Positions 1-11,621 of a stretch of 64,000 bases of DNA are shown piece by piece. This stretch comes from Tigriopus japonicus (lineage: Eukaryota > Arthropoda > Copepoda > Harpacticoida > Harpacticidae): assembly GCA_010645155.1 (NCBI GenBank), contig CM021320.1:9075031-9139030 (forward strand). Direction: 5' to 3'. How positions within the stretch are numbered: position 1 is the first letter of the stretch; each line of letters begins with the position of its first letter. Made by a program: the position numbers and the translations under genes. The notes below the pieces were generated by a model. That model was not told the DNA's origin and searched no databases. It saw nothing but the letters and a program-made list of their open reading frames with translations.

Positions 1-479
1 CCGGGGGACAGGCCACGCCCCCTGCGGCCCACACATCGGCCCTCACTTGAAATAACCATTATTTAGCCCCATTTGTGAATTAGCGAGGGTTACACGTAGA
101 TCAGGTGGAGAGGACTTCTTTGCAGGGGAACATTTTTCCCTATTTTGTGTAAAAGCTGTAAAGCTCTCTGGTTATAATTAACGAGTAATGATTATTATCC
201 GAAAAAATATCTTGTTGTGGAGCAGAAATCCAAGACACTTTAACTTTAAACTTTTGAGGAGAAATGTCAGTTGACGTAATCATCACCTGAATCAACGGTG
301 TGAAACTCAGGGATTTCTGCTCCACAGCTCACCAGGGCTGGGGGTAATTCAATTCTTATATCCTCAATCAAATAACTATATACTTAAACTATTTAAATTC
401 TATATTAAAGGTCCACGAATACCAATCTACAGTTATTTTACTGGCAAACGAAGCTGGCGACGAACCTACGCGACTCATC
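1..479. other. No gene seen; flank of gag relic
   Basis: GC-rich for the first 40 bases and AT-rich afterwards. No credible coding sequence. It could include remains of the 5' long terminal repeat of the retrotransposon whose gag starts at 481, because a TGGCGACGAACC stretch just before the gag ATG resembles the primer-binding region of gypsy elements. I could not find a matching repeat at the other side. Confidence 0.3.
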
Positions 480-480
480 A

Positions 481-812
481 TGGACCCCCACCCGGGCCAC
501 CCCTCAAGCGGACCCCCACCGTTCAACCCGAGTGACCATGGAACCGGGGTTGGCCAAGCGTTCAAAAGATGGGTGGATCGATTCGAGATTTTCTGCGACC
601 ACGTTTTAGAAGATCCCTCCACTGATGACCATGTGGCCATGGCAAAGTACGCGAAGGCCAAGAAGAGAAAGCTGCTCTGGTACATTGGAGGTGATGAATT
701 GACGGACATTGAAACCGCATCGTCAGACATCAGAACTGACAATACAATGACATACGAGGTCATCATCGACACGCTACGACAACGGTACCAACCGAAAGCA
801 TCAAGATGGCAG
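481..812 (+). pseudogene. Ty3/gypsy-type gag fragment
   Basis: The reading frame from the ATG at 481 encodes a proline-rich start followed by a helix-rich stretch with the pattern FKRWVDRFEIF, then KLLWYIG and TYEVIIDTLRQRYQP. That order (W..F..F, LL..IG, a late L...Y.P) is the usual look of the capsid part of Ty3/gypsy gag. Homology appears to stop near 805, where the frame runs into low-complexity AT-rich DNA and ends at 887. No nucleocapsid zinc knuckle, protease, reverse transcriptase or second LTR follows, so this is a truncated copy. What I see is the motif order; the family placement is inference. Confidence 0.55.
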
Positions 813-1199
813 GCTATAATTTCGTTTTTTTCGTCAAACTGGGCAATTTTGCTCGTCGTTTCTGGTCTAATTGGTCAAAAAAAATAGGATTTTCTCGGAT
901 TTTAAGCACGATTAAGTGCCTTTTCAGTTCTGAAGCAAATAAAAACAAAAAAGTTCAAGGCCAAAATAATAATATGATTGTCAATTGCAGTTTTCACAAA
1001 CAAAATACGATGCACGCTTATAAATTTATTTCTAGAGTTGCCTGATAAACACAAAAAAAACACTATTGAGTTGAAAAAACTTTCTTGTTATGAGAACATT
1101 TAATGTTTCAGTATTTTTGATTTTAAGTATAGCTTTATCAAACACGTTAATTAAGAAGAAACATGTTTGTACTCTTGTTTTTCTTAATTGATTCGTATA
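813..1199. other. AT-rich spacer, nothing recognised
   Basis: AT-rich DNA between the gag relic and the mariner-type relic. No splice-bounded exon, RNA gene or repeat was recognised. Confidence 0.4.
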
Positions 1200-1909
1200 C
1201 AGAGTGGGGCAGCAAAAATGTCCGGTCAGGTACTTTTTGAAGTTGAAGGAAAAGGTTTATAACCTTGGAAATACTTAACATAGCCTCACGAAATTTTCAG
1301 TATTTGTAAATTGCAGTATTATCTATCTTTTTCACTCTTTGTGTCCTCCATTGAATTCCATTAAGGATGCAACTTGGGGCCGGAAAGACGAACTTGCCTT
1401 CCTGATGGTGGCCTTGGCGAAGTTGGTCAACACTTTTCCAATCTTGACCCTCAAGGACTCCACATTTGGATGAGGAGTAGTTTTGGTCTTATTCTGCGAC
1501 ACGCCTCTACCAAAAATAGTCGAAATGTTGCAGTTTGGGGAGAATGGGCGCCAGAACTCCTTGCGCCAAAAGTTGGCAAGGTTTCTTGGCAGAACTTTTC
1601 ATTTTCTTTGATATTTGGGACAGAGCACCGTTCTTGGTCCACAAATGGTTGTCCCTGTGATAAATGGGCCTTTAACCATGGCAAAGCTGTGTACCCCAAG
1701 ATGTTGTAGTTGACCTTGGTGGTGATGCTCTCTTCAGTGTGGGGGACATCTTCCTGTTGGACCCCAGGAAACCCAGGTCTATCACTTGGGTGAGGTGTTT
1801 GTCCTGAGGATCCCCTTGACCTCCTCTGTTCAATCTGACAAACAGCTGAGAGGTTAAGGGGTTTCTGAAACTTCTGCCTAGTTTGGTTGAGAGTCAACCC
1901 CGAGTTCAA
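1200..1909 (-). mobile_element. Mariner-like transposase relic
   Basis: At 1198 a TA dinucleotide is followed by CAGAGTGGGGCAGC, a plausible left terminus. On the minus strand, between about 1450 and 1750, the translation reads FVDQERCSVPNI..NEKF..E.LPTF and then SGAHSPQTATFRLFL. This is a corrupted form of the mariner/Tc1 signature in which a QQD..P.H motif is followed by W..SPDLNPLDY. The catalytic aspartates are degraded and no matching right terminus was found, so the copy is dead. The region is more GC-rich than its surroundings, as expected for an old coding relic. Confidence 0.5.
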
Positions 1910-2584
1910 TCAATATCTATTCGCTGATTAAGTATCATTTTTGGAATCTGGATGATTCAGCGGTTCCAACGGTACCCAAACCAATTCTGTCCAAGCAAGT
2001 TGAAGGTTTTGAGTAACACCCACTAAAAAACGTAGTTGCCAGCACGTGTCAAAGGTTAACATTGTTGAAAAATGTATTCATGCCAAATTTCTAGATCAAT
2101 TTGGCCTTTAAAATTGAAATAAAGTTCTACATCAATTCCTAGACTCCCTTTCTTTAAATAGTACATTGAATTGAGGGAAGGCCCACTGTTTTTAAGATTC
2201 TGCAAGTTCATTGGCTTTTCTGAAAATAAAAGTTGTACCAAATGTTAGCTTTACCATCTGCAGAATTTGAATATGCCAAGCTTATGTAAAGTATGTACAA
2301 AATCATGCAGAAATTACGATTTTAAAAAGCCTAATTTTTAAGAAATGACACATTTGAATTACTGATGGGAAGCAAACAAATATAACCAAGAACAAACAAA
2401 GACAAACAAACAACAGCATTCCAAAGAAACATAAATCACAAACAAAGAACAAACAAAGAACAAACAAATTGGAAAGAAAAGTCAACAGCTGGTGTTTGTT
2501 TTGGTCTCCCGAAAAACAGGGCTGCCAAAAATGATAGCCCTTATGAGTTGAACCTTACAAGTTGAAAAAGGTCAAAAGAAAATC
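1910..2584. other. AT-rich intergenic DNA, no gene
   Basis: Contains the CAAA-rich tract and otherwise nothing I can name. Confidence 0.4.
2385..2467. repeat. CAAA/ACAAAGA low-complexity tract
   Basis: Repeated acaaacaaag-type units make a purine-rich low-complexity tract. The open frame across it on the other strand is a by-product of the repeat. Confidence 0.7.
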
Positions 2585-3883
2585 TGTAAACACTAATTGC
2601 CACAAGAATGATCACGTCGGAACGGCAAGATAGGTTGCGTGGCAAAAATAATCTTGCTCNNNNNNNNNNNNNNNNNNNNNNNNNNNNNNNNNNNNNNNNN
2701 NNNNNNNNNNNNNNNNNNNNNNNNNNNNNNNNNNNNNNNNNNNNNNNNNNNTTGCTCTCTTCCACTTATAAAATTACTGATCCATTGAAATATTTTACCA
2801 TGTATTCCTATGGTAGATAAACGATTAAGTAGCCAATTCTAACATTTTACAAACTTACCCAACCCAACCAATCTTAACCTTTTACAAACTTACCTAAACT
2901 TACATAAAAGCAAACCATTTTGCCAATTTATGACAGAAAAAGTTTATTCCAAAATCCCTTACAGCAGTGGAAACCCAAAATTATAACCTATGAGCTTCGT
3001 GCATTGCTGCAACGCTATGCTATTGTGTTGGAGAAAGAGAAGATTTAAACATAAGTAGTGCTGCTCCAAGTTGTCTCCTGAATCAGAGGACATTTAGGGA
3101 AGATAGAAAAAAAATGTTTCCATGTTAGCAAGACCAAAAATACTTTTTTTAAGTTCAAATTTGACCCTAAAAAGGATTGCCATTTTTTTCATAGTAAAAG
3201 AACGTAAACAAAAATCTAGAATCTTAGGACAGAAAATGCAGACAGAAGTTATATGAAAAATTACTTTGGCCCATGAAGAAACAAATTAAGCAGAAAAAAA
3301 CTTTATTTGTCCAATTCCAGCTGGAATATTTTTTGGCAAATTTGAAACTTAAAAAAATTGTTTCTGGAACTTTCCAAATCTGTTCCACTGTGTAGTCATT
3401 AATTTAACATAAAAATAGCCAGAGCATGATCAGTGATCATTGATCACCTAAATTGGTAATAAGGTAGATGAAGACTTGGGACATCCAGTGCATGAGTGAG
3501 ATGTGTGAAAAAGAAATGATTTTCATTTAAGTATTATTAACATGTCGAGGAAGTAACAATGGTATGCCGGAAGTATAGTGTTTGCCTCCATTTAAAAATC
3601 CAATAACAAATTATTAAGTGCAACCAAATTCAGCGGGAATTCTTATTCATTTTGAATCATTAAAATTCTGTTTATCAATTCATTTGAATGAAATTATAGG
3701 GATAAAAACTCGTTCTAAAGCCTGAATAGATTTTTTCACCTCACTTTTGGTTTCATAGTCCTTATTTACTTATCTTATTTCTGTTTCACCCAGTAGGTTT
3801 CACCGCCAAAACAACATCATTTTTGTCACGCAACCTATCTTGCCGTTCCGACGTGATCATTCTTGTGGCAATTAGTGTTTACA
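2585..3883. repeat. Inverted repeat, 57-bp arms, around gap
   Basis: Bases 2585-2641 are repeated as a perfect reverse complement at 3827-3883, with arms containing GATCACGTCGGAACGGC. The arms are separated by about 1.2 kb that includes the assembly gap. This could be the ends of a fold-back element or a local inversion/assembly artefact. The interior is AT-rich and has no coding sequence I can support. Confidence 0.7.
2660..2751. other. Assembly gap (92 Ns)
   Basis: A run of 92 undetermined bases. The bases before it end in TTGCTC and the bases after it begin with TTGCTC, so the two contigs may really overlap. Confidence 0.95.
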
Positions 3884-4134
3884 AAGAAAATCAGTCTTGA
3901 AAATCTTGTCTTGAAAAATTTTCGAAAGTCAAAAGTAAGTGTTTAATTTGCATGGAATTTAAGTTCAAAGTTCGGTGTATTTTATAGGAATGAGGACTTT
4001 TCCTCACAGTCAAAAAATGTCGTAATTGGCGAATAGGAAAATGGCCTAAACTAGAGCTCTAGCCTAAACATGGTTCCGCAGTAAAACAAACTTGCATGAA
4101 ACGTGCGTTGAAGTAAGAAGCACTGGATGAAGTT

Positions 4135-4868
4135 CAGTCGAATTTCGATATAAGAAACTTTTCTGTCAGCGGCAAAATATTGCTTATTTCGAGATTTTTC
4201 TTATATCGAGACTCAAGAAAATTGGCTCAAGAAACGATAAAAAAATACAAGGAAACTACAAGAGGAGCTTACCTCACCTTTATATAACCTTATAAGCTTA
4301 CTATTATTATAAGAAAATCCGACAATGACTCAAAAATTTAGCTTTTATAATAGTTATTAAAACACACAAATTTACATTTCAAGTGCATGCATTTATATCT
4401 CTATTACAAAGCTTAAGAACTTGTTTCAGTCTCAATTGACAGAAAAAAATGAAAGAAGAAAGTACAATTTTGTCATCATGATTGTTAAGTTATCTAATCT
4501 ATACATGGAAAACAACTTTTTAAAAAATTTGAGCCTTCCATGCTTTCATATTGACGAAGTTTTTTTGCATATCTCAACTGCAAATCTTCTATTCTCAGTT
4601 TGACCTAAAATTACTTCAAATTTGAGAGACTTTCTTGGGTTCACATGACACTTCCTTGGATTGCTTATTTTCCACTAGGTTTTGCTTTGGCAACAACAAT
4701 TTCTTTCACTCTCAAGCATTGCAAATATGTTGGCAAAATGAGCTTTTATTATTTTTTAAAATTGTCGACAAATTATTTTTTATTTTTTGAAATTTTGTTT
4801 AGCACGGAAAAGTTTCTTATATCGCGAAAATTTCTTAAACTGAGATTTCTTATATCGAGATTCGACTG
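4135..4868. mobile_element. Pogo/Tigger-like non-autonomous element
   Basis: The left end reads CAGTCGAATTTCGATATAAG and the right end is its near-perfect reverse complement, with one mismatch in about 23 bases. Secondary TATCGAGA-type repeats lie inside both ends. A TA follows the right end, but the left flank is TT, so the target duplication is decayed. The CAGTCGA..TCGATATAAG terminus resembles the pogo/Tigger group as I know it. The 734-bp interior is AT-rich with no transposase frame. Confidence 0.7.
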
Positions 4869-5131
4869 TAACGGCGATTTTGTAACTCCGTCATTTTCAT
4901 TATGTCAGCACTTGAATTTTATCCATTTATTGCATCCAAAAGGCCCAACTTTCAACTGATGGAACAGAGGGTATAGTCAAAGAGATCATTCGTATAGACA
5001 TTAATTTCTTGGAAACTGGCCAATCCAAGGTTAGGATCAAAACATCCGACCAACCAAAATCTGCAAACCAATTCAAAAGGAAAATAATATCGATATTTCA
5101 ATACAAACAGCAAAGACTTGAGCGATTTTCA

Positions 5132-8100
5132 TTACGAGGTATTGGTCAATGGTTCTGATGGTGCCACCACTTTAATACTTGGTTCATTGCCAGAAAACAT
5201 GCTAACGACCACTCCAGCTGTGGATATTTCTGTCTCCCTGCAAAATGAGTAATTGAATGCCTGAACGTGTGGGAAAATTAATAAATATTATTAGGAGGCG
5301 TTTGAGTGAGAACTTTGCTTACAATATGTAAGCAAAGAGTGTTCAGCTTTAAACGCCCTCAAAGTCAGTGGTTGATTTTTATGACTGACACTAGTGAGTA
5401 ACAATGAATAATTTATTCTGGGATTCATTTCTTTGAAATCAAAGATCTCTTTCTGTTTTCTGATTTTATGACATTGAGGAACCAGGAAAGCTGGTTTAGT
5501 TATTGTTATGAAATTCCGATATGAGTTATCACAATCGATTTCACAATCACATAAGATTGCATAGTGCATTTTTTGAAATTCATCTTTGTGTGACATTATT
5601 TTCCACATTGATTGATAGTTTGAAACTAGAAATGGTTTTGAACCAGTAATCGTTCAATTAAACCTGCCAAAGGTTCAAATTATGGCCAAGTTGCTTCCTT
5701 ACATATTCATCCATAGGTAAAAAGAACACGAAACCAAGCACATTTTAGGGCTATGTACCAGAAATAATTACGAGCCAAAATAATGTAAGGATCTGGGGAT
5801 GGAAAATTTCCCTTCCATTCAATGGTCTCTCCTCCATCCAAACCAAAATTTGCCGTATCCGTTTCGAAGCTAATTAACCCTGAAGTTCCTCGGAAGCAAA
5901 TGGTAGAACCAAAGTCGACCCAACAATCCAAGTCTTTCGATGAAAATGTGAAGATGTCCATATCTTCCACGCAACAAGTCCAAGTTAAAACAGTTCTAAA
6001 TTGACCAGGCTGAAAACAAAGCGACTTGATACATTGGGTTCGTATAATTTGAAATAAACTGATGTATTATACCTGAAGCAGAGCAGACATAACAATAACA
6101 ATTTCTTGGACTGGTAAATTGGTCAGAATGCGATTGGCTGATTCCAAAGTAAACCCAGATTTCTCGGCAATAATTGACAGGGAACCATATCGCAAGATCT
6201 ATGAAAGGCGGAATAGCATTCTTTTGAAGCCCTATTTCGGCTGATGACATCTTGTTGATTTTTTGTTGATTGTTGAATTTCGTGTCGGTTATATTCAGCA
6301 ATTGACAGAAACCTCTACAGAAAGCATGTATTTAAAAAGAAGGGGTTTAATCACAATGAGTTAATGTTATCCTATCAAAAACTAAATTTATTAACATTTT
6401 TATTATTACGAAAAATACTGATAATCAAGGTTGAGTGATTATTAATTAAGAAACACTGCACACAGCATAACCTAACCCAGGGATAAAGGTTCATATGAAG
6501 TTCGATTGGGTTGCTTTGGAATAGGTACCTATACCTAAGTACCTTTAATAGGTACGGTAACTTTTCAAAAGCTTTAAAAAACAGTAGAGGATAAGCTCCT
6601 ACATATTCCTGACGAAGACCAATGGGCAAAAGATTGAACAATAAAGGAGCCCGATAAAAAAGAGAGGAGGACTACATTGATCGAGCTAGCCTCGATTCCC
6701 TTGGATTTGGAGGTGCTCTCAGAACGCACGTAAAAACTCTACAATCACTTCAACTGACCTCAAAACCTGGGTTAGGAGAGAGCCCATGAATGCTCTTGAA
6801 GACATACAGTATCAGATACCTTTCATACCTTCTCTGAGTACTGTTCAACCCTAACTTCTGGAGCCTCTCCCAATACGAGAGCTCTCTCATTCCTGCGATG
6901 TTCCTAGTAAAACATCTTTGGACCTGCTCGACCTTTTCCAAACCTGCTGAACTCATTGGAGCCCAAATGGATGAGGCATATTCAAGATGCGGCTGAACAA
7001 TTGACTTGTACATAATTAGCATCGTAGCACTATCTCTAGACTTGACAATGTGATAGATCCAGCCACATGTTTGAAATGCCTTCCCCACTTTCAACTGGAT
7101 ATGCTCATTAGACTTTCCATCATCTAGGACGACAACTCCTAAATCCCTCATGAACCCAATATCACAACCTTCTTTGTCTTTGAGTGGAACATTTTTGACG
7201 TCCCATACGTCAATGTGCGGAATTTCATCCCGTTCAATGCTATGTTACTCTGACCATGGATATACTTACAGAAGAGGATGCGAAGACAACTGTTTGTTGT
7301 TGTTTTTGAGAGCCCAATGAGGCCCTATGGACTGAACGATAGGCAAGTGTTATGGACTTAATATTCAATATTTCATAATAAATCAGTGAGTAATTGTCTA
7401 GACATCATTCTGGTATGTGTATCTTTCTCTTAGAGATAATTAAATGCAACCCACTCTTGGGTAAATCACTTTCATCACTCATTATCAACCCTGTTCTACT
7501 TATCCTGAAATACCAATGGTTTCAGATTATAAGTACCTAACAACACTATCAAAGTGAAGAATATAGTGCTCCATGACGGTGATCTGTTCTTCACTTCATT
7601 CTGCATGAATAATCATTCAGAGGGAATCATCAACGACTCAACTATAAGTTGATGAATAATTTGTTCAATAGTCTGCTTCCTGCCGGTTTGGCCTGTCAAA
7701 ATGTTGATATTTGGCATCTAATGAACTTCAAACATTTCAGACGGTAAAATAATGACTAGAAATGATGTTTTTATGGGAAAAAGTGTGGATGCTTTCGGTG
7801 TAAGTTTCATTGTTAATAACAGGGCCACAGTTTTCCAAAAACACGCTCAATTTTCATGAAACTTCATCCTTGTATAATTGAACCCGTTGTCTGAAGCTGG
7901 TATTATTATTTTCAAGTAATAAATGCGTTTATTTGAGATCCATTCTCAGTTTTGTGCGAGACATTGATCTGAAGCAGCTCAGTTTCGACTAATTTTGGAG
8001 AACAGAAAACATCAGTATAGAATTAATGACAGGAAAAGGAGCGCTATCTCATGCTGTTACTTTGGTCTGTAGTGATATTTGCTATCAAACACCTTACTCT

Positions 8101-11100
8101 ATCGTCTTTTGGCAATTTCATTCAAATTCACAGCAGAGCCGCACCGTTTTAAGGGCCTCATTGGGCTTCGCGTCAGCAGAAGTTCGCGTCCTGTGGTGAG
8201 AGGTTCCTGCTCTGACCAACCCAAGAGTATACTTTCTCCAAGTCCTCAACTAAATATTTTGACTCCTGACTATTCCTTCCACAAACTAATTTGTGTCATC
8301 ACTCATCAGTAGGGCCCGGAAATGAATTTTTTAAAATACAAAATGTTTTAAAAATATTTATCCGTTTTTCCTCGATTTCTTAAATATTTTGGCTTTTCTA
8401 AGGATAAAATAAATATTTTCTCGAATATTTGAGTCCGAAAAAATATTTCAGGCAAAATTGAGGAAAATAAATGAACGAGCAATGCTCAATAGGGCTGAAC
8501 AAAAATGAACCCAAAATACAAAAACCTTTACAAAATGGCATCTGTCCTGAAATTTGACATTTGCAACCAAAATAACTGTCATACCCGAAAAAAACTGCGC
8601 CATTTATTGGGGCAAATTGAAAATGGTATTTTTGAATCAATTACATTACAGTATGCCTCCAAAAACGGTCAAATGCATCAAATTCACCAGAAACAAATTT
8701 AGAAAATCTGTGCACACAGACAAAAATACCAAATAGTGGCCTTGCCAAAAAAAATATTTCTTAATTATCCGGCTTTTTTCCAAATATTTTGGCCTTTTGA
8801 AGAAAATATATATTGGATATTTTGTCACTTTTTTGCAAATATTTTTCCGGGCCCTACTCATCAGCATATGAAGAAAAAGCATTTGTTCTAAACTTCTGGA
8901 GTGAAACAATAAAGAGAATAAACAGGAGCAGACCTAAAATTGTACCTTGTGAAAAACCTGACTTGACATCACATATGCCACTAAATGATCCTTCAACCTT
9001 AACCATTTGCTTCCTATCACTCATGAAACTAACTACCAATCCAATTCAGGACCTTACCCTGGACCCCAAACTCTTTGAGTTGATCGAGCAAAATGCCATG
9101 ATCTACCTAATCAAATGTCTGGGCAAACCACTTGGGTTTCTGTACTTAGTGAACTAAAATGAGCTCGAAACCTATGCTGTCCAGAAGGAATTATGTCATG
9201 GACTTCCAAATAATCTACAAACTTGATATTCTCAAAAACATTTGTGATACTGGAGGTCAGGTAAATGGGCCCATAATTACTAGGATGAGACTTATCTCCA
9301 CCCTTAAAAGTTGGTACATGAGCTACTTTTAGAGAAGAGGGAAACTTGCCCTGATCTAAGATGCAACGCATCAAGTAGGAGAAAACAGGGGCAAGAATAT
9401 GTGAGCATTTCATCAGAAACTGAGATGTCACACCATCAGGTCCAGGAAAACTCGAGAGCTTTAAGCTCTTGATGGCCTCAAAAGCATCTTGATCTTTGAC
9501 TACCAGATCCTCCAAGCAATTATCCTGACTTTCTTAATTTATTTCACTCGTAAACTTAAGCTTCGGTGCTTCTTGGGTAATGTTTAAAGGAATCGTCAAA
9601 AAGTAAAACTCGTAGTAACAATATCAGATAACTAAGCAATGGGTATTTTTTTTTTCAATTAAGACTATCAATGCCAGTCTCATCAACAACATTGCTACAG
9701 TCATGGCCTGCTCTGCCAAACCCTTTTTGGAATCGAAAATACACTTGAGAACTGATCTCCAAGCATATTGGTCATAACTTCACTATCATTGACGGTTTTA
9801 CCGTCGACCTCAAAAGGTCCATTTTTCCCTTTGTGTTTGCAAAAGAAAAAAAAACGCGCTTGGATTAGTCTTAACCTCCTGGGTCACTCTACTTTCCTTT
9901 TTAACTGATCAGAATTAATAGAGGCTTAATAAGAGGGCCATTAAGAGGGATTAATAGAGAAATGTATTGTTCCGTTTAATTTTCATTGTACTAATCGGAC
10001 CCAGTGTGTATTTTGAAAGTAATCCTGGCTTGAGCCATCCTTGAAGTAGCACATGTCTTCCTCACCAAAATGGACTCAATGGAAAAGTTCAAACGATTGT
10101 GGGCTCGATATGAAAGATGACATCATTCATCCTTGCCCCAGAAATGAGAAAAGACAGCTTTACATATAATAACTTTCGACAAACCGCGCAAAATAAGGAG
10201 CCTAAGTCCAATCTTGTTGAAAGACCAGAGAAGTGAAGAGGCCATTCTTGCACATTCAACATTGCCATACATAGATTTATATAAAACAACAAAATATCTA
10301 AACAAAAGGATGAACAAGATAGTGAACAGTACGAAAAAGTAAAAAGCGTGAAAAAATCACGACATCAAATTTGATTTTGCAAGGTCTTGAAACCATCACA
10401 ACATTTTGGGACACCCTATTTTGGTTCAAACGTTAGGAAAACCTCAGCCATAATAATTAAAGAAAGGAAGATGAGTGTTTGTTTGTCAATCAAAAGATGT
10501 TGTCCAACAGTGAAACTTTTATGTGCATTTTTTCATACCCACCTACTAATTTCTCTTACATTTAGTGTCGCTTCTCCCTCAGAATTGGTGACTAGGGTAG
10601 GAAATAGTTCTCCATCGGCACGTTGCGTGCTAATATTAACACCCATTAAAAGACTATTGTCGGCGGAATTAACAACTCTGAAGATGATTTTGACTACAAA
10701 ACCTAAGAGAAAAAACAATCTGTTGTGCAACAATGATAAATTTTGAACAACCATCCAAAGCTCTCACTTGACATTCGAAAGAAGCCATGATGATTGGTAA
10801 GACTAGGATCAATATCAATTGAATCAATCCACCCGATCTTGCATTCCAAAGACATTTTGTCGAATTCAACAACATTGCAAGCTAGCTCGTCGCTCTCACA
10901 TAATGACAAACAGGACAATTGGGAGCTAAAAGTAAATTTGAAATATAAAAACCTTGTCCCGTATGCTTTAAAAAGGACATATTTCAGATGTAAAAGCAGA
11001 CCTTTCGGCAGAAATCACTCGATTTGGAGTCCACGGAGGTAATAATTTGCGTTGGTATTTTTGAATTTTCACCAAACTCTCAGAAAACGTAGTAATAAGA

Positions 11101-11147
11101 AGAAAAGTTAATAGCCTCGAACAATGACTACAATAATTGACTTTCAT
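5132..11147 (-). CDS. Secreted protein, carboxypeptidase-regulatory-like plus YfaP-like domains
   Basis: Six exons on the minus strand join in one frame: 11002-11147, 10768-10925, 10560-10702, 6073-6198, 5759-6009 and 5132-5237, giving 309 residues. Exon 1 starts MKVNYCSHCSRLLTFLLITT, a likely signal peptide. Exons 3-4 encode a beta-rich module (FRVVNSADNSLLMGVNIS, a TNSEGEATLN turn, then GSLSIIAEKSGF), as in carboxypeptidase-regulatory-like or FAM171-type domains. Exons 5-6 (FRTVLTW, a conserved Cys pair, GGETIEW, NYFWETEISTAGVVVSMFSG) resemble the YfaP/DUF2135 fold. All phases agree across the six junctions, which is the main support. Weak points are the exon 1 donor (GTCTGC), the exon 5 donor (GTACAT) and the very short spacer introns near the 5' end. 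The 4.4-kb third intron is full of transposons. The function is unknown; an extracellular role is inferred. Confidence 0.6.
7256..8209. mobile_element. 954-bp insertion with 8-bp target duplication
   Basis: CTCTGACC occurs at 7248-7255 and again at 8210-8217. Removing one copy and everything between restores the LINE frame exactly, giving YSWVGQSNIALNGMKF. Inside, AGCCCAATGAGGCCCT near 7311 is matched by its reverse complement near 8150, with a weaker AGGA(T/C)GCGAA match outside it, so the ends look like degenerate inverted repeats. An 8-bp duplication fits hAT or P-like elements. No transposase is seen. Confidence 0.65.
8310..8856. mobile_element. hAT-type miniature element (547 bp)
   Basis: The ends are TAGGGCCCGGAAA and its exact reverse complement. 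The 8-bp duplication CTCATCAG flanks the element at 8302-8309 and 8857-8864. The interior is AT-rich without a transposase. The termini and the 8-bp duplication fit the hAT superfamily. It sits inside the LINE next to the YADD codons, so it is younger than the LINE. Confidence 0.88.
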
Positions 11148-11526
11148 TGTTCGCTAGTTCTTTTGATTGGAGGCGCTGTATTGTGCCCCAAAAGCGATCG
11201 CTTTCAGAGTTCAACGAAAACTGATTAGTTTAGCTTTTTCATGCTGTGTAATTTAAGCTTTTTGATTACTGGATACGGTGTTGTTGTTCAATCATTGCTT
11301 GCTTAAGTCCATCTCACATATGATTAGGCCATTTTTATAACAATATCAGGAACATGGTTTCACAATACATTGAACGGTTGAACATTTTCTCTACTTTCTT
11401 ACCCCATTCGATGAAGAAATCATCAATCTTCGGTTACAAAAGTTCAATCGTGGATGATGTTTCGTTTTGAGTTTTAGAGGCTCATGCTCGATGCTCAAGC
11501 TGTTTCCTTTTTTCTCGCTCATGAAC
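11148..11526. other. Intergenic region between divergent genes
   Basis: Separates the minus-strand start at 11147 from the plus-strand promoter at 11528. No gene or repeat seen; it probably holds regulatory DNA for both. Confidence 0.4.
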
Positions 11527-11527
11527 C

Positions 11528-11558
11528 TTATATATGCCGATGATTTCATTCCTTCAGT
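11528..11558 (+). promoter_or_regulatory. Core promoter: TATA box and TCAGT initiator
   Basis: TTATATATG lies at 11528-11536 and an arthropod-type initiator TCAGT at 11554-11558. The initiator A at 11556 is about 27 bases after the start of the TATA box, the standard spacing. Transcription would begin about 66 bases before the ATG at 11622. Confidence 0.75.
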
Positions 11559-11621
11559 GCACTCCTATTCGCGTACTTTCCAAGCTTGACCCGGTCAACC
11601 CGTCAAAAAATTCATTTCAAA

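Larger units (their letters stand above)
6750..9940 (-). mobile_element. Dead LINE (jockey/CR1/I-like) reverse transcriptase
   Basis: Read on the minus strand the pieces follow the order of a non-LTR reverse transcriptase. A linker (NPSAFFFF, SSVFS) lies near 9860-9720, and fingers (SSFPGPDGV, then KGGDKSHPSNYGPI) lie in 9111-9515. Next come VDHGILLDQLKEFG, the palm SGFSQGTILGLLLFILFI and SSYADE, a corrupted YADD, at about 8866. The connection and thumb end with MYKSIVQPHLEYASSIW and YWERLQKLGL in 6750-7151. Several frameshifts and stops, and two insertions (7256-8209 and 8310-8856), show the copy is inactive. No endonuclease domain was found. It lies in an intron of the minus-strand gene at 5132-11147, in the same orientation. 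Confidence 0.85.

Noticed and set aside
8398..8909. Several overlapping 60-90 residue frames
   Set aside because: They fall within the AT-rich hAT miniature element and are not conserved coding sequence.
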